64,000 nucleotides of DNA from Pseudomonadota bacterium. GTDB lineage: Bacteria; Pseudomonadota; Gammaproteobacteria; Xanthomonadales; Xanthomonadaceae. Made by a program: the position numbers and the translations under genes. This document shows, one piece after another, positions 28,395 through 37,182 of the stretch. Each line of letters begins with the position of its first letter. Position 1 is the first letter of the stretch. Below the pieces are notes generated by a model. It worked only from the letters and a program-made list of their open reading frames with translations. It was not told the DNA's origin and did not search any database. The DNA is taken from assembly GCA_018242425.1 (NCBI GenBank), contig JAFEBX010000003.1, positions 372,001-436,000 of the forward strand, given 5' to 3'.

Positions 28395-30353
28395 ATGAAC
28401 AGCCGTCCGCCGCGCACCATTCTCCTTCCCGTGTTGTGCATGCTCGCCGCTTGCACGCCGCATGGCGCGGCGGAAGCGCAGACGCCACCGCCGCTCTCGC
28501 CCACCGATGCGGCGATGCAATCCGCACTCGTGGCGGCCGAACAGGGACGACTGACGCCGGCGCAGGATCGCGCACTGGCCAACCACCCGCTGCATGCATG
28601 GCTGGATTACGCGCGCATCCGCCAGATGCTGGCGACGGCATCCGCCAGCGACGTCGGTGCAGCCCTGCAGCGCGATGCCGGGCAACCGGCAGGCCTCGCG
28701 CTTGCCGATGCGTGGCGCGCGGAACTCGCGCGCCGGCAGGACTGGAACGCGCTGTCGTCGCTGGATGCCGATGGCAGCGACTCGCAGGCCAATCGCTGCC
28801 TCGACTTGCTGGCCGAAGCCAGGCTCGGGCGTTTCGACGCCGACTGGACGCAAGGCGCGCGCAAGGTCTGGCGCTCGGGTCGGCCGTGGGCAAGCGCCTG
28901 CCGCGAGCCGATGACGATCCTCGAACAACGCGACGGCGTCGATGATGCCTTGCGCTGGGATCGTTTCGATGCCGCGCTGGAGCAGCGCCTGCCCTCGGTG
29001 ATGCGCGAAGCCGGCAGGGGCCTGCCGCCCGACCAGGCCAGACTCGCCGGTGAATACGCCGACTTCCTCGGCGCGCCGCGCGATTCGGCACTGGAATGGC
29101 CGAAGACCGCACGCAGCCGCGCCGTGATCGCAGCGGGACTCGAGCAGGACGCGAAGAACTATCCCGACAATGCCGAAGCCGCGCTGCCGAAATGGAACAG
29201 CGCTTTCACCTTGACCGATGCGCAGCGCGGCCGCGTGCTGGCGGCGATCGCGCGCGCGTCGGCGATCGACCACGATCCGCGCACGCCGCAGCGCTTCGCC
29301 GCGGTGCCCGCTTCCGCATTCGACGATGCCCTGCACGAATTGCGCACGCGCGATGCCCTGTGGCGCGGCGACTGGCCGGCGACGCTGGCGGCGATCCGCG
29401 CCATGCCCGACAAGTTGCGCGGCGATACCCGCTGGGTCTATTTCCTCGCACGCGCGCTGGAACAGGGCGGACAACGCGAGCAGGCCCATGCCGCCTATGT
29501 CGATGCCGCGCGCAACAGCGAGTTCTACGGCTTCATGGCCGCCGATCGCCTGCGCCAGCCCTATCGCCTGTGCCCGTTGCCGACGCCGCAGACGCCGCTG
29601 CAATCCGTCGGGTTCCAGCGCGCGCTGGCGCTGCATCGCATCGGTCGCAATGATTGGGCCAATCGCGAATGGACCGCTGCCGCGAAAACATCGCCGCCCG
29701 CGCAACGCCTGGCCGCGGTGCGCGATGCCCAGTCGCAGCAGTGGTTCGATCGTGCCGCCTTCGGCATGGATCGCGACCAGCCGCAGGAAATGCGCCTGCT
29801 CGAACTGCGCTTCCCGCTGCATTACCAGGACGACATCGAACGCGCCGCCACCGCCAATCGCCTCGACTCGGCATGGATCGCCGCCGAGATCCGCGCCGAA
29901 AGCCTGTTCGATCCGCGCGCGCGCTCCAATGCCGATGCCCGCGGGCTGATGCAGCTGATCCCGGAAACCGGGCAACGCATCGCCCGCCGCAGCGGAATCG
30001 CCTATGTCGACAGCAACAGCCTGTATGACGGTGCCACCAACATCGCGATCGGCAGCGCCTACCTGCGCGATGGACTGGACAAGGCTGGCGGATCATTGCC
30101 GGTGGTGATCGCCGGATACAACGCCGGGCCGAATGCTGCCGCGCGCTGGAAGTCGCAACGCCCGCTGCTCGACATCGATGCATGGATCGAAGCGATCCCC
30201 TACAAGGAGACCCGCGAATACGTGCCGCGCGTGCTGGGCTTCAGCGTGATGTACGACTGGCGCATGCATCGCAAGATGCTGCGCCTCTCCGATCGCATCG
30301 CCGGCCGCCTCTATGGCGAACGCATCGCCCCGACCTGCGAAATCGCAAACTGA
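28395..30353 (+). CDS. slt: Soluble lytic murein transglycosylase (Slt70-type) lipoprotein
   Basis: Cleaves the glycan chains of peptidoglycan between MurNAc and GlcNAc, forming 1,6-anhydro ends. The 652-residue protein has a lipobox-like LAAC (C20), a long alpha-superhelical U-shaped domain to about residue 470, and a C-terminal SLT domain with catalytic E502 in IRAESLFDP, then [12 protein letters not shown] and AGYNAGPNA. This order is the Slt70 layout. Anchoring as a lipoprotein differs from periplasmic E. coli Slt. cca follows after 5 nt. Confidence 0.93.
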   Translation: MNSRPPRTILLPVLCMLAACTPHGAAEAQTPPPLSPTDAAMQSALVAAEQGRLTPAQDRALANHPLHAWLDYARIRQMLATASASDVGAALQRDAGQPAGLALADAWRAELARRQDWNALSSLDADGSDSQANRCLDLLAEARLGRFDADWTQGARKVWRSGRPWASACREPMTILEQRDGVDDALRWDRFDAALEQRLPSVMREAGRGLPPDQARLAGEYADFLGAPRDSALEWPKTARSRAVIAAGLEQDAKNYPDNAEAALPKWNSAFTLTDAQRGRVLAAIARASAIDHDPRTPQRFAAVPASAFDDALHELRTRDALWRGDWPATLAAIRAMPDKLRGDTRWVYFLARALEQGGQREQAHAAYVDAARNSEFYGFMAADRLRQPYRLCPLPTPQTPLQSVGFQRALALHRIGRNDWANREWTAAAKTSPPAQRLAAVRDAQSQQWFDRAAFGMDRDQPQEMRLLELRFPLHYQDDIERAATANRLDSAWIAAEIRAESLFDPRARSNADARGLMQLIPETGQRIARRSGIAYVDSNSLYDGATNIAIGSAYLRDGLDKAGGSLPVVIAGYNAGPNAAARWKSQRPLLDIDAWIEAIPYKETREYVPRVLGFSVMYDWRMHRKMLRLSDRIAGRLYGERIAPTCEIAN

Positions 30354-30358
30354 GCGCC

Positions 30359-31573
30359 ATGCACACGTATCTGGTCGGCGGTGCGGTACGCGATGCCTTG
30401 CTGGGTTTGCCGGCGGGCGATCGCGATTTCGTCGTCGTCGGCGCGACGCCGCAACAGATGCTGGATCTCGGCTATCGCCAGGTCGGGCGCGACTTCCCGG
30501 TGTTCCTGCATCCGCAGACCGGCGAGGAACACGCACTGGCGCGCACCGAGCGCAAATCGGGGCGCGGTTATACCGGCTTCGTCGTCCATGCCTCGCCCGA
30601 TGTCACGCTGGAAGACGACCTGCGCCGGCGCGACTTCACCATCAACGCGATCGCGCAGGCCGAAGACGGCACGTTGTCCGATCCTTTCGGTGGCATCGCC
30701 GACCTGCAGGCGCGCACGTTGCGCCACGTCAGTGCCGCATTCGCCGAAGATCCGTTGCGGGTGTTGCGCGCCGCGCGCTTCATGGCGAGATTCGCGCCGC
30801 TGGGCTTCACGGTCGCGCCGGAAACCATGGCCTTGATGCGCGAGATGGTAGCGTCAGGCGAACTCGAAGCCCTGGTTCCGGAGCGCGTCTGGCAGGAACT
30901 GTCGCGCGCCTTGCGCAGCGCCCGGCCATCGGCATTCCTGCACACCCTGCGCGACAGCGGCGCGTTGCACGTCGTATTGCCTGAAGTCGATGCGCTTTAT
31001 GGCGTGCCGCAACGCGCGGAATACCATCCCGAGATCGATACCGGAACGCACGTCGAACTGGTCTGCGACATGGCGGCGAAACTCGCGCCCGGCGATGACC
31101 TGATCGGCTTCGCCGCACTCACCCACGATCTCGGCAAGGCGCTGACGCCCGCCGATGAATTGCCGAAGCACGTGATGCACGAGCAGCGTGGCGTGAAACC
31201 GTTGCTCGCGCTCGCCGCGCGCCTGAAGGTTCCGAACGAGCATCGCCAGCTCGCCGAAATCGCCTGTCGCGAACACCTCAACGTCCATCGCGTCGACGAG
31301 TTGCGCGACGAGACAGTGCTGAAGCTGTTCGAACGCATGGACGCCTTCCGCAAGTCGGAACGCGTGCGGCAACTCGCGCTGGTCTGCGAAGCCGACAAGC
31401 GCGGGCGCGCCGGACTCGAAGACCAGCCGTATCCGCAAGCGGCGGAACTGCAGCGGCTGTTCGATGTCGCGCGTTCGGTGAACGCCGGCATGTTTACGGA
31501 TATCGCTCCCGGACCCGCACTGGGCGAGGCGATCCGCAAGGCACGTATCGCGGCGATTGCGCAGGCGCGATGA
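30359..31573 (+). CDS. cca: CCA-adding enzyme (tRNA nucleotidyltransferase) with HD domain
   Basis: Adds or repairs the 3' CCA of tRNAs. The 404-residue class II nucleotidyltransferase has YLVGGAVRD at 4-12, [12 protein letters not shown] near 20, [11 protein letters not shown] near 87 and [12 protein letters not shown] near 126. A C-terminal HD domain (HVELVCDMA and [11 protein letters not shown]) is the phosphohydrolase found in gammaproteobacterial Cca. The ATG 5 nt after the slt stop gives the normal N-terminus. It is followed directly by the inverted repeat element. Confidence 0.95.
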   Translation: MHTYLVGGAVRDALLGLPAGDRDFVVVGATPQQMLDLGYRQVGRDFPVFLHPQTGEEHALARTERKSGRGYTGFVVHASPDVTLEDDLRRRDFTINAIAQAEDGTLSDPFGGIADLQARTLRHVSAAFAEDPLRVLRAARFMARFAPLGFTVAPETMALMREMVASGELEALVPERVWQELSRALRSARPSAFLHTLRDSGALHVVLPEVDALYGVPQRAEYHPEIDTGTHVELVCDMAAKLAPGDDLIGFAALTHDLGKALTPADELPKHVMHEQRGVKPLLALAARLKVPNEHRQLAEIACREHLNVHRVDELRDETVLKLFERMDAFRKSERVRQLALVCEADKRGRAGLEDQPYPQAAELQRLFDVARSVNAGMFTDIAPGPALGEAIRKARIAAIAQAR

Positions 31574-31580
31574 CGCGTTG

Positions 31581-31913
31581 TCGCACGCGCTGGCTTCGCG
31601 GGTGGCTCGCGAACAGCATCGCCCGGCTTTGCGCCTATCGCGGTTGTCTGCAGCCGCCTACACGCCGTGAATACATCCATGTAGGCTCGCACGCAGCATC
31701 CATGCTCGTATGGTCGGCGCTACAGACGAACCGCACAGGCGCTGCCGGTGGATGCTTTCAAGCCTCTGAGAAGCAACAACACGCGCGCGGCCGCGAGTGC
31801 GCCAGTCCGGTGCACGGGCATTGCGCCGCATGGATGCGGCGCATGAGCCTCCATGGACGGATTCACGGCGTCCCATGCACTGGAGCTGGTCACCCGCGAA
31901 GCCAGCGCGTGCG
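31581..31913. repeat. Composite inverted-repeat element, two converging copies of a ~140-nt unit
   Basis: Fills the whole 345-nt gap between the convergent cca and MidA-like genes. Outer ends 31581-31605 and 31889-31913 are inverted copies of one 25-mer (24/25 identical; begins CGCACGCGCTGGCTTCGC). Inside are inverted copies of a core containing ACGCCGTGAAT: 31659-31718 on the plus strand and 31815-31874 on the minus strand. The minus-strand core carries a perfect 10-bp hairpin, TGCGCCGCAT-GG-ATGCGGCGCA (31822-31843). Unit B (31771-31913) matches the single copy near 59.3 kb along its length. Open frames across it are not coding. Confidence 0.85.
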
Positions 31914-31918
31914 GTGCT

Positions 31919-33100
31919 CTACAACCGATACGTCAGGTCCCCGATCAGGAACGCGTGCCCGAACTCGACGTCGCGCGCGAAGCCCATCACCTGGAAACGT
32001 TCGCCCATCTCTTCCGGCAACGTCAGCCGCTTCACCTGCTGGCGCAGGCGCAGGCGCGCCACTTCATCGGCCGCCTGTGATTCCGCCGCCGCAAGCCGGC
32101 GATCGAGTCCATTGCCGATCAGGAAACTCGCCTGGCTGCAATAACCGGCGAGATCGAATCCGGCGCCCGTGCCCGCTTCCGCCAGCGCGGTGAAATCGAC
32201 CGACGCCGTGATGTCCTGCAGCCCCGGCCACGCCAGCACGTCATCGACGACATGATGGCGACGGAACGCGCGCAAGGTGCCGTCGCTGCGCTGCGGCTGG
32301 TAGTACTCGCTGCGCGCATAGCCATAATCGACGAACAGCAGCGCGCCGCGCTGCATCGGCCCGATCACCGCCTGCACCCAGTACGGCAGCTGCGGCAACA
32401 GTTCCGAGCGATAGTCCTCGGCGAACGGCTGCTCCAGCGCGCGTTCGACATGGCGCACGCCGGCGGTCACCAGTGCATCGGCGGGACGACCGATCACCAC
32501 GAAGGCATCGGTCTTGTCGAGCGCGACATGGTCTTCCCACACTTCCTCTTCGGCGATGGCGAAGCGCGTGGTCGGCAGCGCATCCAGCACTTCGTTGGCG
32601 AAAACGATGCCGCTCCACGGCTGTTCGAACGGGCGATCCAGCCATTCGACGCGCGCGAACACATCGGCCCGCAACACCTTCTGCAGGTGTTCGCGCTGGC
32701 GTTCGCGCAGTTGCGCGCTCGGCTCGAGCACGCAGTAACGCGTGGGCAGGCGGCCGATCGACTGCAGGTGTTGCAACAGGTCGGCGGCGAACGCGCCGGT
32801 GCCACCACCGATTTCGAGGATGCGTGCTTCGCCCAGTTCCTCGAGTACCGGCGCGACCGCTTCGCCGATACATTCGGCGAACAACTGCCCGAGTTCCGGC
32901 GCGGTCACGAAGTCACCGGCGCCACCGAACTTGGTCGCACCGGCGCTGTAGTAGCCGAGTCCCGGTGCGTACAGGCACAACTCCATGAAGCGCGAAAACG
33001 GAATGCTGTTGCCGGATGCGCGGATCTCGTGGCGGATCGCGGCCGCCAGTTCGGCGCTATGCGCCTGGGCGTCGGCATCGGGGGGCGGCAAAGTGGTCAT
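31919..33100 (-). CDS. MidA/NDUFAF7-like SAM-dependent methyltransferase (DUF185)
   Basis: A 393-residue protein of the MidA family, whose mitochondrial member NDUFAF7 methylates an arginine of complex I. Signatures: IPFSRFMELCLYAPGLGYYS near residue 33, GDFVTAPELG near 60, the SAM-binding LEIGGGTGAFAADL near 92, NEVLDALP near 166 and LFVDYGYARSEYY near 253. The substrate in bacteria is unknown. The ATG (MTTLPPPDAD) avoids overlap with the divergent pteridine reductase gene. It ends right at the inverted repeat. Confidence 0.88.
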   Translation of the reverse strand: MTTLPPPDADAQAHSAELAAAIRHEIRASGNSIPFSRFMELCLYAPGLGYYSAGATKFGGAGDFVTAPELGQLFAECIGEAVAPVLEELGEARILEIGGGTGAFAADLLQHLQSIGRLPTRYCVLEPSAQLRERQREHLQKVLRADVFARVEWLDRPFEQPWSGIVFANEVLDALPTTRFAIAEEEVWEDHVALDKTDAFVVIGRPADALVTAGVRHVERALEQPFAEDYRSELLPQLPYWVQAVIGPMQRGALLFVDYGYARSEYYQPQRSDGTLRAFRRHHVVDDVLAWPGLQDITASVDFTALAEAGTGAGFDLAGYCSQASFLIGNGLDRRLAAAESQAADEVARLRLRQQVKRLTLPEEMGERFQVMGFARDVEFGHAFLIGDLTYRL

Positions 33101-33155
33101 GGCGGTCTCGTCGCTGCAGACGCACAGAATACGCGGCCCGTGCGAGCATGGCGGG

Positions 33156-33905
33156 ATGGAAGCCGGATCGCCCCCTCCCGTCGCACTCGTTACCGGTGCC
33201 GCCAAGCGCATCGGCGCGGCAATCGCGCGCCATCTGCACGCCCACGGTTACGCCATCGCGCTGCACTATCGAGGCTCGGAGGCGGAAGCGACCGCATTGC
33301 GCGATGAACTGGAAGCCAATCGCCCGGGCAGCACGCTGTTGCTGCAGGCCGACCTCGCCCAGCCCGAGGCACCTGCAACACTCGTCGCCCGCACCGTCGA
33401 TCACTTCGGACGCCTGGACGGACTGGTCAACAACGCCTCGACCTTCTTCCCGACGCCGTTCGGCGACACCACGCCGGCGCAGTGGCAGGCCTTGTTCGAT
33501 ACCAACGCCCGCGCACCGTTCTTCCTCGCCCAGGCGGCTGCACCGCACCTGCGGGCAAGCCGCGGCGCCATCGTCAACATCACCGACATTTACGGCGAAC
33601 GCCCGCTGCGCGATCACGCCGCCTACTGCATGGGCAAGGCCGCGCTGGTGATGATGACGAAATCGCTGGCGCTGGAACTCGCCCCCGACGTGCGCGTGAA
33701 TGCCGTCGCGCCCGGCGCCATCCTGTGGCCGGAACACGAGACGATCGATACCGCACGCCAGGCCGCGATCATCGCGCGCACGCCACTGGCGCGCACCGGC
33801 ACGCCCGAAGACATCGCCGAAGCGGTGCATTGGTTGCTCGCGTCTGCACGCTTCACCAGCGGCGAAGTCCTGCACGTCGACGGCGGTCGCCTGCTCGTCG
33901 GCTGA
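33156..33905 (+). CDS. Pteridine reductase (FolM/PTR1-like short-chain dehydrogenase)
   Basis: A 249-residue SDR enzyme. The NADPH motif reads TGAAKRIG at 13-20, with arginine and lysine typical of NADP-using pteridine reductases; NNAS is near 92; the usual catalytic serine is replaced by aspartate in NITDIYG, and Y157/K161 form YxxxK. The Asp-Tyr-Lys set is the PTR1/FolM signature for dihydrofolate or dihydrobiopterin reduction. The neighbours folK and folB on the other strand support a pterin role. Confidence 0.88.
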   Translation: MEAGSPPPVALVTGAAKRIGAAIARHLHAHGYAIALHYRGSEAEATALRDELEANRPGSTLLLQADLAQPEAPATLVARTVDHFGRLDGLVNNASTFFPTPFGDTTPAQWQALFDTNARAPFFLAQAAAPHLRASRGAIVNITDIYGERPLRDHAAYCMGKAALVMMTKSLALELAPDVRVNAVAPGAILWPEHETIDTARQAAIIARTPLARTGTPEDIAEAVHWLLASARFTSGEVLHVDGGRLLVG

Positions 33906-33911
33906 CGACGG

Positions 33912-34400
33912 TCAGGCGTTCCAGTCGATCTGCTCGAAGTATGTGTCGCGGTCGGGATGCGCCGCCCACAACGCCATCAGTGATTCGCGTTTCAGCGGAT
34001 CAATGAAGCCCGGCGCGATTTCCGCCAGCGGTTTCAGCACGAACGCATGGCGGATTTCAGCGCGCGGCAATTGCAGGTGGCCCTCGCCTTCCATCACCAG
34101 GTCGTCGTAATAGACGATGTCGATATCGAGCGTGCGATCGCCGAAGCGTGGTCCGCTGCGATCACGCCCGTGCGCGTCTTCCAGCGCGTGCAGCCAGTCG
34201 TTGAGCGATTGCGGATCGAGATCACTGTCGATCACCGCCGCGGCGTTGAGGAAATCACCGCCCGCGAAGCCCACCGCCGGATAGCGGTGGAGCGACGACA
34301 GCCGCACCTTGTCGAAGCGTGCGCGCAGCGCATCCGCGGCCGCCTGCAGATGGCGCAGCGGATCGACATTGCTGCCGAGGCTCAACAGCGCCAATCCCAT
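33912..34400 (-). CDS. folK: HPPK, folate biosynthesis
   Basis: 2-Amino-4-hydroxy-6-hydroxymethyldihydropteridine pyrophosphokinase transfers pyrophosphate from ATP to the hydroxymethylpterin. The 162-residue protein shows LSLGSNVDP near the N-terminus, YPAVGFAGGDFLNAA near 40 and the signature RFGDRTLDIDIVYYDD near 85-100. It is one base overlapped with folB (TGATG), giving a folB-folK operon. The stop is 6 nt from the convergent pteridine reductase. Confidence 0.95.
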   Translation of the reverse strand: MGLALLSLGSNVDPLRHLQAAADALRARFDKVRLSSLHRYPAVGFAGGDFLNAAAVIDSDLDPQSLNDWLHALEDAHGRDRSGPRFGDRTLDIDIVYYDDLVMEGEGHLQLPRAEIRHAFVLKPLAEIAPGFIDPLKRESLMALWAAHPDRDTYFEQIDWNA

Positions 34401-34756
34401 CAGTCGCGCGTCCGTTCGATCACCACGCCAACCGCGCGCGCGCCGCGCACCGCGCCCGGCTTGCTCAGCTTCAGGCGCACCCGCGACACCTTGAAATCGC
34501 GCAGGATCAGTTCGACGCAGCGTTCGGCCAGCGTTTCCACCAGGCCAAAACCGGTGCTTTCGACGTAGGCCATCAGCGCCTTGCTGACCGCCTTGTAATT
34601 CAGCGTGTCTTCGATGTCGTCGCTGGCCGCGGGAATGCGGTTGTCGAACGCCATCTCGACGTCGAACACCAGCGTCTGGCGGATCCGCCGCTCCCAGTCG
34701 TAGATGCCGATCAGGGCGTCGATTTCCAGGCCTTCGATGAAGACGATATCGCTCAC
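34400..34756 (-). CDS. folB: Dihydroneopterin aldolase
   Basis: Converts 7,8-dihydroneopterin to the hydroxymethylpterin substrate of FolK plus glycolaldehyde. The 118-residue protein starts IVFIEGLEIDALIGIYDWER, has the catalytic-region tyrosine in LNYKAVSKAL near 53, the substrate glutamate in FGLVETLAER near 71, and RLKLSKPGAVRGA near 94. All are FolB hallmarks. It lies 13 nt after tsaD on the same strand. Confidence 0.95.
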   Translation of the reverse strand: MSDIVFIEGLEIDALIGIYDWERRIRQTLVFDVEMAFDNRIPAASDDIEDTLNYKAVSKALMAYVESTGFGLVETLAERCVELILRDFKVSRVRLKLSKPGAVRGARAVGVVIERTRD

Positions 34757-34769
34757 ATGTGCTCCAGAC

Positions 34770-35813
34770 TCAAACCGCCGGCAGTGTCGCCATGTCCCAG
34801 CGCGGCACCACGCCGATCTCCAACCCCTGCCGCTGTCCCGCCTGCAGCCGCAAGGCGCCGGCGAAGGCGATCATCGCGCCGTTGTCGGTGCACAGCGCGG
34901 GCGGCGGAAACGCGACGCGACCACCGCGCTTGCTGGCCATCGCATGCAACTTCTCGCGCAACCTGCGGTTGGCGCCGACGCCACCGGCAACGATCAGGGT
35001 GTCGCAGCCGGCGGCTTCCAGCGCGCGTTCGCACTTGATCGCCAGCGTATCGACCACCGCATCCTCGAAACCGCGGGCGATGTCGGCGCGGGTCGCGTCG
35101 GACTGGTCGCTGTCGCGCCATGCCAGCAATACCTGGGTCTTGAGGCCACTGAAACTGAAATCGAGACCGGGACGATCGGTCATCGGTCGCGCGAACCGGA
35201 ATCTTCCCGGCGCGCCCTGCTGCGCCAATGCGGCGAGTTGCGGACCACCGGGATACGGCAGGCCCATCAACTTGGCGGTCTTGTCGAAGGCTTCGCCTGC
35301 AGCGTCATCCAGCGTCTCGCCAAGCAGGCGGTAGCGGCCGATCGCCTCGACGTGGACCAATTGGGTATGACCACCGGAGACCAGCAGCGCCACGAACGGC
35401 GGCTCGGGCGGGCCTCCAGCAGGATCGCCCTCGTCCTGCATCAGGGGCGCCAGCAGGTGGCCCTCCATGTGGTGGACTCCGATCGCCGGGACATCCAGCG
35501 CCCAGGCCAGCGATCTCGCCACCCCGGCCCCGACCAGCAGCGCCCCGACCAGCCCGGGACCGGCGGTATAGGCCACCCCGCCGATCTCGCCGGGGGCGAT
35601 CCCGGCCTCGTCCAGGGTCTGGTGGACCAGTGGCAGGGTCTTGCGCACATGGTCGCGGCTGGCCAGCTCCGGCACCACCCCGCCGTACTGGGCGTGCAGT
35701 TCGATCTGGCTGTAGACCGCCTGCGCCACCAGCCCGCGCGCGCCACCCAGGGCGGTGTCGTAGACCGCCACACCGGTTTCGTCGCAGGAGGATTCGATAC
35801 CCAGCACTTTCAT
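34770..35813 (-). CDS. tsaD: tRNA N6-threonylcarbamoyladenosine synthase catalytic subunit
   Basis: Transfers the threonylcarbamoyl group to A37 of tRNAs reading ANN codons, with TsaB and TsaE. The 347-residue ASKHA protein has [13 protein letters not shown] at the start, the metal-binding HHMEGH (H115, H119), GPGLVGAL near 85, LVSGGHTQL and SFSGLKTQ, and [11 protein letters not shown] near 275. It lies back to back with rpsU, the conserved macromolecular-synthesis arrangement. Confidence 0.97.
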   Translation of the reverse strand: MKVLGIESSCDETGVAVYDTALGGARGLVAQAVYSQIELHAQYGGVVPELASRDHVRKTLPLVHQTLDEAGIAPGEIGGVAYTAGPGLVGALLVGAGVARSLAWALDVPAIGVHHMEGHLLAPLMQDEGDPAGGPPEPPFVALLVSGGHTQLVHVEAIGRYRLLGETLDDAAGEAFDKTAKLMGLPYPGGPQLAALAQQGAPGRFRFARPMTDRPGLDFSFSGLKTQVLLAWRDSDQSDATRADIARGFEDAVVDTLAIKCERALEAAGCDTLIVAGGVGANRRLREKLHAMASKRGGRVAFPPPALCTDNGAMIAFAGALRLQAGQRQGLEIGVVPRWDMATLPAV

Positions 35814-35830
35814 GCGCTCAGGATACCGGC

Positions 35831-35860
35831 TTGCGCGGCTCCCGGTGAATGGGCTATCAT
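35831..35860 (+). promoter_or_regulatory. Predicted sigma-70 promoter of rpsU
   Basis: TTGCGC, an 18-nt spacer, then TATCAT. The predicted start lies about 40 nt before the rpsU ATG, in the gap divergent from tsaD. The -10 is good and the -35 partial. Confidence 0.5.
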
Positions 35861-35907
35861 CCCCGGCTCACTCCGGTCGTCTGGCCGGTTTTCACTCGGA
35901 ACATCAC

Positions 35908-36123
35908 ATGCCTGCCGTCAAAGTCCGCGAAAACGAACCCTTTGAATTTGCCCTGCGCCGCTTCAAGCGCACCTGCGAGAAGGCAGGCGTGCTGGCCGAA
36001 GTCCGCAAGCGCGAGTTCTACGAAAAGCCGACCCAGGAACGCAAGCGCAAGGCTGCTGCTGCCGTGAAGCGCCAGGCGCGCCGCATGTCGCGCGACGTCA
36101 CCAAGCGCCAGCGCCTGTACTGA
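35908..36123 (+). CDS. rpsU: 30S ribosomal protein bS21
   Basis: A 71-residue highly basic protein. [18 protein letters not shown], then [14 protein letters not shown] and a C-terminal KRQRLY, is bS21 throughout. bS21 sits by the anti-Shine-Dalgarno region of the 30S subunit and helps initiation. A terminator follows, so rpsU can be expressed apart from dnaG. Confidence 0.98.
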   Translation: MPAVKVRENEPFEFALRRFKRTCEKAGVLAEVRKREFYEKPTQERKRKAAAAVKRQARRMSRDVTKRQRLY

Positions 36124-36150
36124 GCCGTTAGCGGTTCCGGATCATGCAAA

Positions 36151-36179
36151 GCCGGCACGCGCGAGCGTGACCGGCTTTT
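36151..36179 (+). terminator. Intrinsic terminator after rpsU
   Basis: GCCGG plus CACGC pair with GCGTG plus CCGGC across a single bulged A, with a GCGA loop, followed by CTTTTC. The T-tract is short, so termination may be partial, which would let some transcripts continue to yqeY and dnaG. Confidence 0.6.
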
Positions 36180-36221
36180 CGCATTTCTGGACCGCCGCCA
36201 GCACCCTCCAAGGAAACCGAT

Positions 36222-36668
36222 ATGTCCCTGAAGACCCAGCTCACCGACGACATGAAGGCCGCGATGAAGGCCGGAGAGAAGGCCCGCCTGGGCGTGATCC
36301 GCCTGATCAACGCCGCGATCAAGCAGAAGGAAGTCGACGAGCGCGTCGAGCTGGACGATGCCGCGGTGCTGACCGTGCTCGAGAAGATGGTCAAGCAGCG
36401 CCGCGATTCGATCAGCCAGTACGATGCCGCCGGCCGCGAAGACCTGTCCGCGATCGAACGCGACGAAATGGCGATCATCGAACACTACCTGCCGGCCAAG
36501 ATGGGCGAAGCCGAGATCGCTGCCGCGATCGATGCCGCCATCGCGCAAACCGGCGCATCGGGCGCTGCCGACATGGGCAAGCTGATGGGCGTGCTCAAGC
36601 CGCAGCTCGCCGGCAAGGCCGACATGTCGGAAGTCTCCAGGCTGGTGAAGCAGAAACTCGCCGGCTGA
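36222..36668 (+). CDS. yqeY: GatB/YqeY domain protein
   Basis: A 148-residue protein of the YqeY family, related to the tRNA-binding tail of GatB. LKTQLTDDMKAAMKAGEKARLGVIRLI opens the helical domain, EHYLPAKMGEAEI near residue 87 links to the small C-terminal domain with MGKLMGVLKPQLAGKAD near 118. Function is unclear; it commonly lies between rpsU and dnaG, as here. AAGGA precedes the ATG. Confidence 0.92.
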   Translation: MSLKTQLTDDMKAAMKAGEKARLGVIRLINAAIKQKEVDERVELDDAAVLTVLEKMVKQRRDSISQYDAAGREDLSAIERDEMAIIEHYLPAKMGEAEIAAAIDAAIAQTGASGAADMGKLMGVLKPQLAGKADMSEVSRLVKQKLAG

Positions 36669-36672
36669 CCCG

Positions 36673-37170
36673 ATGAGCGCGCGCATCGCCATCCGTCCGG
36701 CGGTCGCCGCCGACGTCCCGCTGGTCCTCGAACTGATCCGCGCATTGGGCGAGTACGAACGTCTCTCCCATGAAGTCGTCGTCACCGAGGCCGATCTCCA
36801 CGAACAATTGTTCGGGGCGAGGCCTGTCGCCGAGGCGCTGATCGGCGAAATCGATGGCCAGCCCGCCGGCTTCGCGCTGTTCTTCCACAACTTCTCGACC
36901 TTCCTCGGCAAGCCCGGCCTCTACCTGGAAGACGTGTTCGTGCGCCCGGAACATCGCGGCGCCGGGCTCGGCAAGGCGCTGATGGTGGAACTCGCGCGGA
37001 TCGCCGTCGCGCGCGGGTGTGGCCGCTTCGAATGGTCGGTGCTCGACTGGAACCAGCCGTCCATCGATTTCTACCGTTCGCTGGGTGCCATCGGCATGGA
37101 CGAATGGACGGTGCAGCGCGTCAGTGGCGAGGCGTTGCACAAGCTCGCAAACGCCGCACAAGCGGAATAA
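36673..37170 (+). CDS. GNAT-family N-acetyltransferase
   Basis: A 165-residue acetyltransferase. The acetyl-CoA pyrophosphate loop is VRPEHRGAGLGKAL near 93, preceded by LYLEDVFV and followed by DWNQPSIDFYRSLGA near 125. This pattern resembles the diamine (spermidine/thialysine) acetyltransferase subgroup; the substrate is not certain. It sits between yqeY and dnaG with 4 and 12 nt gaps, so it is part of that operon. Confidence 0.88.
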   Translation: MSARIAIRPAVAADVPLVLELIRALGEYERLSHEVVVTEADLHEQLFGARPVAEALIGEIDGQPAGFALFFHNFSTFLGKPGLYLEDVFVRPEHRGAGLGKALMVELARIAVARGCGRFEWSVLDWNQPSIDFYRSLGAIGMDEWTVQRVSGEALHKLANAAQAE

Positions 37171-37182
37171 TCTGGGCGGATC

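Noticed and set aside
31581..31913. CRISPR array or insertion sequence
   Set aside because: Only three core copies, no regular spacers, no transposase gene, and no visible target-site duplication at the ends.
31570..32193. Open frames across the repeat element between cca and the MidA-like gene
   Set aside because: They span inverted repeats and extend into the MidA-like gene in antisense; products are Arg/Ala/Ser-rich and share nothing between the repeat copies, so the element is non-coding.
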